From contig NZ_CP051185.1 of the NCBI RefSeq assembly GCF_012516315.1, forward strand, positions 2,221,403-2,285,402: a stretch of 64,000 nucleotides of DNA, written 5' to 3'. The notes under the pieces are model-generated. The model saw only the letters and a list, made by a program, of their open reading frames with translations, was not told the origin of the DNA and ran no database searches. The translations under genes were made by a program, and so were the position numbers. Positions 56,846 through 64,000 of the stretch are shown here, one piece after another. Origin of the DNA: Limnospira fusiformis SAG 85.79. GTDB taxonomy: Bacteria; Cyanobacteriota; Cyanobacteriia; Cyanobacteriales; Microcoleaceae. Each line of letters opens with the position of its first letter. Position 1 is the first letter of the stretch.

Positions 56846-58537
56846 CTAATTCTCCTGATTATCAGTAGATACAGCGGCGGATTTTAGATTAACAAATAGG
56901 TCATAACGGCTGGTGTGGTTATCGATGACAGCGGTAGTCAAACCGATAGATTGAATAGCATTTACCCAGACTTCTTGTTGAGGGGGTAAAGGGGGTAAAG
57001 AAAGGTTTTGGCGATTAAATACCTGTTCAACATTAATATAAAAATTCCCATGTTTAGGACTAAGACTAGAGGGGAAAGTTTGTCGGAATAAAGAACTGGA
57101 ACTAATGGCGGTTTGAGGTTGTGGTATAATTTGGTTAGCCACAGGAGCGCCCAAATTGACAAAAGCGACATCTCCATCTAACCAACCGCGAAGCACAGTA
57201 AAGCCGCCATAGGGAGAAGTCCACTGAACCACAGGCTGACCATTAAGTTGAGCATCACCAACCTGGAAACCGCGACCCCTGAGAATTTGATCTAATTGTT
57301 GTAAAGCGTTGTCCGCCGCATTGCGATCGCTCGCCCTAACCATAAACACCAAACCAGCCATAAAGCGTTGAGGGGTGTTAGGATTAGAAATAGCGGGAAT
57401 TACAGACAGAGAAAACTCCCCATCCATCCAGCTAAGGAAATCTCGCTGCAACTCCATACCAATAGACTCTTGTAAAGTAGCAGCCAAAGCCTGTGGATTA
57501 AAAGGAGCGATCGGATTAGCATTAGCCCCCTGATTATAATCACTCCAGAACTGTTTAAGGTTGGTGCCACCGAGAGTCATAATCGCCGTATCTGGGATAC
57601 GTCTGAGCATTCCATCAGTAGAATTCCCAACAGTGAGTTTTCTATCAGTGTTAGGCCGCAACCAGGAAACCCCCTGAAAATTAATGCCATTATCTCTTAA
57701 AATAGCAGTAGTAGCAAAGCCCTGGTGTCGTTTCAATTGTGCCAAACTTTCTGGGGGAATAGGCTGCGCCGCCGTCATAGAAGCCAAAGAAGCAGCGACG
57801 GGAATATTCAGATAAACCTGAGCAAAAGCCTGGGAATTTCTAATTTGTTGAATGGCTGCGGAATATCCAGGAGTAGCAGCGAGGGAACTATCACCGTGAT
57901 AAGTATCGATCGCCCTATCAGTAGCACGAGGGTCATCAGAAACGAGAAGAAACTCTCGACCCAGGACTGCAATAGAATAATTTTGCAATCGTCCTTGAGT
58001 TTCAAAGATATCAATTCCCCGGTAGTTACGTTCGAGAATTTCTCCTTGATTTAAAGACTTTCGTGCGGACAAAATTTCTTGAGCGCGGAGAGGATTAGCG
58101 ATAGGAAGTAATAAGATCCTAGCGGAAGCCATGGGAGACTGACGGGGAGTATCACCGGAGGGGGAAGGCTGACCAGAGACCAAAGCCGGATCAGGCAACC
58201 AAGCCATCATCACCTCATTACCAATCCAGGGCTGAATATCTTGCTCAAAATTATAGCCCTGATCAGTAAAAATGCGATCGCGCCACTGAATTAGCAATTG
58301 TTCAAAAGCCGCCTGAGACTGTGAAGTGCCATACTGTTGAAGTGTTTGCCATTTTTGTGGCGCAGTAGAAACAGAAACAGCTAACAGCGCATCTTGGGGA
58401 ACAATATTAGCCCCCAAAGGCACATCTCTAATAGTTCTTCTAGCGGTGAGTGCGAAATAGGCAGCAACCCCACCACCAACCAAAACAGCGATCGCACCTA
58501 TAGTTACAAGCAGGGACGGTTTATTTTTTGCAAGCAT
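56846..58537 (-). CDS. DUF3352 family membrane-anchored protein
   Basis: A 563-residue protein with one N-terminal transmembrane helix (about 9-30, LLVTIGAIAVLVGGGVAAYFAL). The remainder is probably periplasmic. DUF3352 character is seen in VPQDALLAVSVST, YNFEQDIQPWIGNEVMMAWLP, DTAIMTLGGTNLKQFW and LDGDVAFVNLGAPVANQI. The family is widespread in cyanobacteria and of unknown function. It is convergent with the Rieske gene and follows the small membrane protein gene by 39 bp. Confidence 0.85.
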   Translation of the reverse strand: MLAKNKPSLLVTIGAIAVLVGGGVAAYFALTARRTIRDVPLGANIVPQDALLAVSVSTAPQKWQTLQQYGTSQSQAAFEQLLIQWRDRIFTDQGYNFEQDIQPWIGNEVMMAWLPDPALVSGQPSPSGDTPRQSPMASARILLLPIANPLRAQEILSARKSLNQGEILERNYRGIDIFETQGRLQNYSIAVLGREFLLVSDDPRATDRAIDTYHGDSSLAATPGYSAAIQQIRNSQAFAQVYLNIPVAASLASMTAAQPIPPESLAQLKRHQGFATTAILRDNGINFQGVSWLRPNTDRKLTVGNSTDGMLRRIPDTAIMTLGGTNLKQFWSDYNQGANANPIAPFNPQALAATLQESIGMELQRDFLSWMDGEFSLSVIPAISNPNTPQRFMAGLVFMVRASDRNAADNALQQLDQILRGRGFQVGDAQLNGQPVVQWTSPYGGFTVLRGWLDGDVAFVNLGAPVANQIIPQPQTAISSSSLFRQTFPSSLSPKHGNFYINVEQVFNRQNLSLPPLPPQQEVWVNAIQSIGLTTAVIDNHTSRYDLFVNLKSAAVSTDNQEN

Positions 58538-58576
58538 AACTAGCCCATGGGAAATCGAAAAAACTCAGATCTCAGT

Positions 58577-58870
58577 TCACAGTAGCACTAAATCAATCAA
58601 AGTGTAGAAACCTAGAGCCAACAATAGGATAGCAACCAATTGGGTAAGCAGTAAGCGGTTAGAGGGAAAAATCGCCTCTCGAACTAACATAGAAGCCGAA
58701 GACCCCATCACATAACTAAGACACAAGACCAAATATGGCCACCGTCCTGTTAAAGCCCACAGCAGCAATAGTGTCATCCCCAACAGTAGCATGAGAACCT
58801 CAATAAATTGAGGCGGATTATATTGGGTTAGATAAACCAGATTCTGCCACCAAACTTGCCAAAGTCTCAT
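58577..58870 (-). CDS. Small membrane protein of unknown function
   Basis: A 97-residue protein with three hydrophobic segments (FIEVLMLLLGMTLLLLWAL, WPYLVLCLSYVMGSSASML, LLTQLVAILLLALGFYTLI). No motif or family was recognised. It lies between the LCP-family gene (97 bp upstream) and the DUF3352 gene in the same orientation, so it could be part of one envelope-related operon. Confidence 0.65.
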   Translation of the reverse strand: MRLWQVWWQNLVYLTQYNPPQFIEVLMLLLGMTLLLLWALTGRWPYLVLCLSYVMGSSASMLVREAIFPSNRLLLTQLVAILLLALGFYTLIDLVLL

Positions 58871-58967
58871 CAGGTTATCTCGCTGTCAAATTCATCTACT
58901 TTCCAGGATAGTCCCTGAACAGACCAGGAAGCAAGGGAACCGGGACAAAAAGGTGTTACCATAGGTT

Positions 58968-60449
58968 TTAGGGTCCAGACAGTCGCCGTCGGGAGCTGCC
59001 GAAATCATCCTCGATCTGTAATTGTGGCTCAGTTTCCTCCTGAAATTTAGCTTCGTATTTTTCCAGCCAATCCAATCCTACCTGAATGGTAATATCGGAC
59101 TGTAGATGACCGGTACTTTCCACCACAACTTCCCCAAATCCCAAAGCCTCCTGAATAGTTCGTGCGCCTCTGACATCGCCATCTTGAGCAATAATACGGG
59201 TGACATCAAGTGGTTGATTCCAGGGTCTTGTCAGTCTCAGATTCCAATATCCCTTACTATTGAGAGAAGACATGAAATCATCAACGGCATAGGAATCATC
59301 AGTGCTGTCTTGGATAGCAATTCTCAAATCCCTGGGATCAACATTATCAAAACTCCAACGGTTATGACCAAAATCAAAATGTTTGGTCACCATGGCATCA
59401 AGGCGACTATAATCTGCTAGCCAATAACTAGCCCTATACTCTTTCGGGTCACTAAACTGTCCAGGAACCATAAGCATTTGTACATCATCGGGACTCACCT
59501 GGGCGGCAAAATTCACCAAAGCCACCAATTCTTCTAAGGTCAAATTTGTATCAATATGAGATTGAATAATGGACACTAACCGAGGTATACGGGAGATGGT
59601 ACTCACATCTAAAACTTGGTTAATAAAAGAGCGGATCAGCATTTGCTGACGCTGTACCCGACCAATATCACCTAAATTGTCATATCGGAACCGCAAAAAC
59701 TGTAAAGCACGATCACCATCAAGATGTTGTTCACCCTCTTTCAGATTAATATAAAGATGTTGGCTATCATCTTGATACCTCATATCTTTAGGAACATAAA
59801 CGGTGACTCCTCCCAAGGCATCAATTAGCTTTTCAACGCCCAAGACATTAACGCGAACGTAGCGATCGATACCGACACCGCCCATCAATTCACTGACGGA
59901 CTTAGCGCTAAGTGCCGGACCACCATAGTAGTTAGCATCATTAATTTTAGTCATCCCCCGTCCCTTGACAAAAGTACGGGTATCCCTAGGAATAGAAAGA
60001 ACTTTTAACTTATTAGTATTAGGGTCAAAACGCAACAGAAGCATGGTATCAGAAAGACCCTTAAAGGAGTCTACCACCGCATGATATCCCAGGTCTTCTT
60101 CTGGCGGTTCATCTAAATCGGAGGTTAAAACTTTAATACCCAAAACCAGAATATTTACCGGACGAGTTAATTCCGGTAAACGCATATTCACCCGCGCCAT
60201 TTCACCCTTAGAAAAAACCGCCTCTTGTTCAGGTGTTAACTTTTCCTGCATGAGGGGAGTTGAAGATAAGGAAACAGCCAGCAAGGCTCCGGCCGTTGCC
60301 GAAATCATAGCCACTCCAGTTAAACCCATACCAATACCAAGCCATTTGGCGGGGCTAGACCTGGTGAACTTTTTCAGAATAGGTCGAGAAGGTTGAGATC
60401 TAAGTGGTTTTTGCCGTTTGATTCGATGATTTGACACAGGCTTCCTCAC
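58968..60449 (-). CDS. LytR-CpsA-Psr (LCP) family protein with LytR_C domain
   Basis: A 493-residue membrane protein. A basic N-terminus precedes a transmembrane helix (about 35-60). The LCP domain (about 125-285) has LSDTMLLLRFDPNTNKL, LSIPRDTRTFVKG, ALGGVTVYVP and DGDRALQFLRFRYDNLGDIGR, with the conserved Arg and Asp residues that bind the polyprenyl pyrophosphate. A LytR_C domain follows (about 385-470). LCP enzymes attach polysaccharides to peptidoglycan or to other acceptors. It is probably active in envelope or sheath assembly. Confidence 0.92.
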   Translation of the reverse strand: MRKPVSNHRIKRQKPLRSQPSRPILKKFTRSSPAKWLGIGMGLTGVAMISATAGALLAVSLSSTPLMQEKLTPEQEAVFSKGEMARVNMRLPELTRPVNILVLGIKVLTSDLDEPPEEDLGYHAVVDSFKGLSDTMLLLRFDPNTNKLKVLSIPRDTRTFVKGRGMTKINDANYYGGPALSAKSVSELMGGVGIDRYVRVNVLGVEKLIDALGGVTVYVPKDMRYQDDSQHLYINLKEGEQHLDGDRALQFLRFRYDNLGDIGRVQRQQMLIRSFINQVLDVSTISRIPRLVSIIQSHIDTNLTLEELVALVNFAAQVSPDDVQMLMVPGQFSDPKEYRASYWLADYSRLDAMVTKHFDFGHNRWSFDNVDPRDLRIAIQDSTDDSYAVDDFMSSLNSKGYWNLRLTRPWNQPLDVTRIIAQDGDVRGARTIQEALGFGEVVVESTGHLQSDITIQVGLDWLEKYEAKFQEETEPQLQIEDDFGSSRRRLSGP

Positions 60450-60685
60450 ACACCAATTTTAATATACAAAGAGTTGACAGACACTTCCGAGAAATTTTGA
60501 GATCAATTGACTACTCATCAATTGTAGTCTTCGATCGCCCTGGTTAGCAATGGTTAGCTATCAGTAGTGGGTAGATCAATGGGGAGTAATCAGAGCCGCC
60601 AGAATAATCCATTCTTTCAGCATCAGCCAGCGCTAACAGGATATACAACTCACCAAAATCTACCGGTCCTGTAATATTAAGAGAC

Positions 60686-61075
60686 TCAGGAGTTAGGGGG
60701 ATTATCCCGCAGATAACGACGCATAACCTTTTCGGCAAAAGGACTGATTGCTGGCAACCATAGGGGTTTATCTTTCCATAGACGCACCATTAAGCCAAAG
60801 TTAACTAAAAAGTAAGTTGTGGTCAGGACACTGCTAGTGAACAACACAGGTAGTTCGGGGATTTCCGCAAGACTAGCACCACCGCGCAAAAGTAAATTGC
60901 CAATCAACCAGCTAAATGCTAAAGTCACCACTAAGCGACAGGTAGCGCGTTCTTGGGGTGTACCCTGATGGCGATACAAAGTCCAGATGGCGGGGACAAA
61001 GCCCAACACGGGAATTAAATACACAAATTGTTGGATAGATATTCTATCGGTGGGTTGGTAAGGATCATGCCGCAT
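60686..61075 (-). CDS. Membrane protein of unknown function
   Basis: A 129-residue protein with about three hydrophobic segments (FVYLIPVLGFVPAIWTLY, RLVVTLAFSWLIGNLLL, FTSSVLTTTYFLVNFGLMV) and a basic, Pro-rich C-terminus. Short proteins of this form are conserved as hypotheticals in cyanobacteria. It is divergent from rpe. No functional clue is visible. Confidence 0.65.
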   Translation of the reverse strand: MRHDPYQPTDRISIQQFVYLIPVLGFVPAIWTLYRHQGTPQERATCRLVVTLAFSWLIGNLLLRGGASLAEIPELPVLFTSSVLTTTYFLVNFGLMVRLWKDKPLWLPAISPFAEKVMRRYLRDNPPNS

Positions 61076-61251
61076 AAGATATCCTCATCTCCAGGCTGAT
61101 AGGTTGGATGGCTGGGGTCGGTATGGGAAGATATTCCCTAGGGAAATCACCAGCGGGGATGGCAAAAGCACTTTTTTTGTTTGTCCCTTGGGGTCAGCAA
61201 ATTCTGATACACTGGATAAAAAGACCAGATGTTGGAGGAAACACAATCGCT

Positions 61252-61953
61252 ATGAGCCAATCCCAAAAATCAGTTGTTATCGCCCCATCTATATTATCAG
61301 CAGATTTCAGTCGTCTTGGAGAAGAAATTCGCGCCGTTGATGAGGCTGGCGCAGATTGGATTCATGTTGATGTTATGGATGGTCGCTTTGTCCCTAATAT
61401 TACCATTGGTCCCCTGATTGTTGATGCTATTCGACCGGTTACGAAAAAGCCTCTGGATGTTCACCTGATGATTGTGGAACCAGAGAAGTATGTTGAAGAT
61501 TTTGCTAAGGCTGGGGCTGATATTATCTCGGTTCACGCTGAACATAATGCTTCCCCCCACCTCCACCGGACTCTCAACCTGATTAGGGAATGTGGTAAAC
61601 AGTCCGGTGTGGTATTAAATCCTTCTACTCCCCTGGATTTGATTGAGTATGTTTTGGATGTGTGCGATCTGGTGTTGATTATGAGTGTCAACCCCGGTTT
61701 CGGAGGTCAGAAGTTTATCCCGACTGTGGTTCCTAAAATTCGTCAACTGCGCCAAATGTGCGATGAGCGGGGTCTTGACCCTTGGATTGAAGTTGATGGC
61801 GGCCTGAAGATTGATAATACCTGGCAGGTGTTGGAAGCTGGAGCTAATGCTATTGTGGCAGGTTCGGCGGTGTTTAATGCTGATAATTATTCGGAAGCGA
61901 TCGCCGGTATTCGTAATAGTAAGCGCCCTACTCCTGAATTAGCGACGGTCTAA
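61252..61953 (+). CDS. rpe: Ribulose-phosphate 3-epimerase
   Basis: A 233-residue TIM-barrel enzyme that interconverts ribulose 5-phosphate and xylulose 5-phosphate in the Calvin and pentose phosphate pathways. Motifs are [48 protein letters not shown] and EVDGGLK. The ATG at 61252 gives the family N-terminus and has GGAGG 13 bases upstream. The frame is open back to 61108, but those 48 codons have no family similarity. Confidence 0.96.
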   Translation: MSQSQKSVVIAPSILSADFSRLGEEIRAVDEAGADWIHVDVMDGRFVPNITIGPLIVDAIRPVTKKPLDVHLMIVEPEKYVEDFAKAGADIISVHAEHNASPHLHRTLNLIRECGKQSGVVLNPSTPLDLIEYVLDVCDLVLIMSVNPGFGGQKFIPTVVPKIRQLRQMCDERGLDPWIEVDGGLKIDNTWQVLEAGANAIVAGSAVFNADNYSEAIAGIRNSKRPTPELATV

Positions 61954-62164
61954 AGTCCTAGTTTGAGTGAACTCAGGGGGGGCGTGATCTGGGAGTATCC
62001 TACTAGGGACTTGCTAAAATCGCTCCCCCTAATCCCTTGATTCGATAAATGCAATCACACGCCACATAGTGAGTTATTATGGGTGAGCCTTCCTGTTGAG
62101 CTACTAAATGTGGACATCGAGTTAGGATTGGCATGGCTTCAGAATCTAGGTTATCTAAGAAAGT

Positions 62165-62785
62165 ATGGCTCAAACACTAATCACATCAGGCATCATCAAT
62201 CCCCGCCAATGGCCTTTAGCCCGTGTTTGGTTGGAGGTGGCTACTTATCTGGGAGTCCCACCTCGCCAAATCGATCGCCTAGAGTTCTGGACACATCAAA
62301 TTTGGGTTAAACTCCTAGGGATGAGGGCCACATTAGTTAGTTTTCGGGTTCTCCCTCTGTGGGTGGAACAAGGAATTGCAGCTATTAGGGAGACGCGCGA
62401 TCGCGATCGCCTAGATCTTCTGGGGGAAATATTTAGCACAGAAATCTCACGCTACTCGAAACACTATAATTCCCCCAAAATAGAAGCGTGGCGATCGGCT
62501 TGGGCGGAACAATCCCAGAAACTCAAACAACAAGAACTTATCAGAATTCAGGAAGAAGAAAATCTATCACCCCTTCGCGAACACCAGCAGGCTTGTCAAC
62601 AATGGCTGGAAGGTTGGCGGGTGATTCTGAAACACTGCCAAAGTCTGGAATCTCTCGATAATTTGGCCCCGGAAATTGAACGACAAATGCCGGAATTTTC
62701 CGACTTGGAGGAAGCAGCCACAGCCATGGAAATTTGGAGCGATCGCCGTCAGGAAGTAGCCCAAATTACTGACGGAATTCCTTAA
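62165..62785 (+). CDS. Protein of unknown function
   Basis: A 206-residue soluble protein that starts at ATG 62165. The N-terminal 90 residues are mixed (LARVWLEVATYLGVPPRQID, LPLWVEQGIAAIRETRDRD). The rest is helical, Glu/Gln-rich and Trp-containing (SAWAEQSQKLKQQELIRIQEEE, EIERQMPEF). No family was recognised, and there is no signal peptide or membrane segment. The stop lies 22 bp before the convergent cyclase gene. Confidence 0.6.
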   Translation: MAQTLITSGIINPRQWPLARVWLEVATYLGVPPRQIDRLEFWTHQIWVKLLGMRATLVSFRVLPLWVEQGIAAIRETRDRDRLDLLGEIFSTEISRYSKHYNSPKIEAWRSAWAEQSQKLKQQELIRIQEEENLSPLREHQQACQQWLEGWRVILKHCQSLESLDNLAPEIERQMPEFSDLEEAATAMEIWSDRRQEVAQITDGIP

Positions 62786-62807
62786 TTTTCCCGATACCTA
62801 ATCTGAT

Positions 62808-64000
62808 TTAGCCTTTAATCATCTGGTAAATATCATTAAGTTTAGCTTCAATTACAGGAGGTTTAGAAGTGAAACGAATATAAAATTTACCCGGTTCTGC
62901 TGGTTTTTCTAATACCTTGGCATAGATATCTTCCCGCAGTTCCAAGTTAGATGATTTCAGATTCAGTTTGATGTTAGTTAACACCAGCGGTAAAGAGTCT
63001 GTACCATCTTCTGCACCTATTAAAGCACTGCGATCGGAGAGTTGTAATAACCGCCCAGAAAATAGGTTTTCGCCAACGTGCTTACCTTCTAAGACGGTAT
63101 ATTGTAATGATATCGGCTGAGACAAAGAATAAAATATTTCGGTTTCTTTAGGTAAAAATAGGTTATATTTCCCGGCAATTCCAGAGACTTCATAGATAGC
63201 TATGGGATTTTTCACCCCCTTGGGTTGTACCAATTTCTTGTCATCAATTTTGACCCAATTAGGAGTAGTACAATTTAGGGTTTCTTCGGAAATAATAATT
63301 TGTCCGCCTGTGGTGTAAGACTCGATTCTGTAGGTGAGATTAACATGACTTCCTACAACTCCGTATTTGGTGCGTTTTTCCGAACCCAAATTACCAACGA
63401 CAACTTCCCCGGTATTAATGCCAATTCCCATTTCTAAAGCTGGTAATTCCCACTTCTCCATTTGTTCATTTACCTGAGCCATAGCCAATTGCATGGCTAC
63501 GGCACAAGCCACGGCCCTTTCCGGGTCATCTTCGCGCAGGGTAGGCGCACCAAATAACACTAAAATACCATCCCCCATAAATTCATCAATTGTCCCTTGA
63601 TAATGGGTAATGACATCAGCCATATAGGATAAATAGAAATTCAGCACCTGCACAACTTCTTCCGGTGGTAAGCGTTCAGAAAGCGCGGTAAAACCCCGTA
63701 AATCGGAGGTTAAAATAGTGATTTTACGACGTTCTCCACCCATTTTTAATCCCTCTGGGTGTTCCAGCAAATTAGCAACTATTTCATCACTGAGATATCG
63801 ACCAAAAGTTTTACGGATATCTGATGCTGAACGAGCAATATAAGCAGTAATTACGGCTACAGAACCCACCAAAGCGATGGATGAAGGGACAACAGGCAAC
63901 CACCAACTGCCTAAAAAAGCGACCCAGGTAAAGCCTAATAAAATACCCCCAGCCAGAACCAAAATCACAACTCTTTTAAATAGGAATTGTCCGACTCTAG
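62808..64000 (-). CDS. Class III adenylate/guanylate cyclase (5' end outside window)
   Basis: About 397 codons are visible and the frame remains open to the window edge, so the gene begins beyond 64000; the GTG at 63968 is internal. Two or three membrane segments (LVLAGGILLGFTWVAFLGS, SSIALVGSVAVITAYI) precede the cyclase domain, as in CHASE2-type cyclases. Catalytic sequences are TSDLRGFTALSERL and FMGDGILVLFGAP (the two metal-binding Asp) and YGVVGSHVNLTYRIES. A C-terminal beta-rich domain of about 110 residues follows. It probably makes cAMP. Confidence 0.9.
   Translation of the reverse strand, partial: RVGQFLFKRVVILVLAGGILLGFTWVAFLGSWWLPVVPSSIALVGSVAVITAYIARSASDIRKTFGRYLSDEIVANLLEHPEGLKMGGERRKITILTSDLRGFTALSERLPPEEVVQVLNFYLSYMADVITHYQGTIDEFMGDGILVLFGAPTLREDDPERAVACAVAMQLAMAQVNEQMEKWELPALEMGIGINTGEVVVGNLGSEKRTKYGVVGSHVNLTYRIESYTTGGQIIISEETLNCTTPNWVKIDDKKLVQPKGVKNPIAIYEVSGIAGKYNLFLPKETEIFYSLSQPISLQYTVLEGKHVGENLFSGRLLQLSDRSALIGAEDGTDSLPLVLTNIKLNLKSSNLELREDIYAKVLEKPAEPGKFYIRFTSKPPVIEAKLNDIYQMIKG

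Noticed and set aside
60544..60738. Small ORF on the minus strand after the 129-residue membrane protein
   Set aside because: It overlaps the real gene in another frame and has no start site or family features.
61108..61251. N-terminal extension of ribulose-phosphate epimerase
   Set aside because: The extra 48 codons lack family similarity, and the usual N-terminus starts at 61252.
61954..62011. Terminator after rpe (AGTCCTAGT with ACTAGGGACT)
   Set aside because: The stem has a bulge and a 39-base loop and no T-tract follows; too weak to call.

Overview
The window looks like the chromosome of a filamentous cyanobacterium, most probably Arthrospira/Limnospira (Spirulina) or a close relative. 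Visible reasons: GCGATCGC (HIP1) octamers recur throughout; several genes belong to families typical of cyanobacteria (DUF3120, DUF3352, the PDZ plus radical-SAM TIGR03279 family, zinc-ribbon/kinase/WD40 proteins, CoaX, CHASE2-type adenylate cyclase); and long tandem arrays and a group II intron are present, which are known to be abundant in Arthrospira. The genus is an inference. No rRNA, tRNA, CRISPR array, insertion sequence or phage module was seen.

Layout. 1-5.7 kb: 3' part of an RTX/Calx-beta/FG-GAP propeller protein, a transglutaminase-DUF2126 protein and a methionine-rich zinc-ribbon protein. 6.0-13.35 kb: nine consecutive, nearly identical Uma2-family (DUF820, PD-(D/E)XK fold) genes with constant 18-bp spacers. 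They differ mainly in the number of C-terminal coiled-coil heptads. 13.4-31 kb: ordinary chromosomal genes: DUF1963 protein, ruvA, MFS transporter, a four-gene minus-strand cluster (M67 peptidase, SbsA-like/propeller protein, polysaccharide deacetylase, FAD oxidase), dprA, ispD, a GT9 glycosyltransferase, a radical SAM protein, uppP, DUF3120, an AMIN/amidase, prxQ and a NUDIX hydrolase.

31-38 kb: an alpha/beta hydrolase and coaX. A group II intron of about 2.6 kb, encoding an RT/maturase/HNH protein, sits a few bases upstream of the coaX start codon. Then come the first zinc-ribbon/kinase/WD40 gene and a small helical protein. 38-50.6 kb: a lipoprotein; an array of nineteen 155-bp units running into the 3' end of an oligopeptide-binding protein gene; a cation/proton antiporter; and a second array of about 13.5 units of 324 bp. 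Together the arrays fill about 7.3 kb. 50.6-64 kb: glyS, a second zinc-ribbon/kinase/WD40 gene, a Rieske oxygenase with a clear promoter, a DUF3352 protein, an LCP-family protein, rpe, small membrane or unknown proteins, and a class III adenylate cyclase cut by the window edge.

The strongest candidates for something undescribed are three. (1) In the Uma2 operon the nine tails contain 8, 6, 2, 7, 4, 1, 5, 3 and 0 heptads, so every value from 0 to 8 occurs exactly once. (2) Units of the 324-bp array carry a hairpin whose paired bases co-vary between subtypes (A-T, G.T, G-C). (3) The 155-bp array appears to have grown out of the 3' end of the adjacent gene, and a marker base recurs every seventh unit. 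Shared functions beyond the individual genes are inference.
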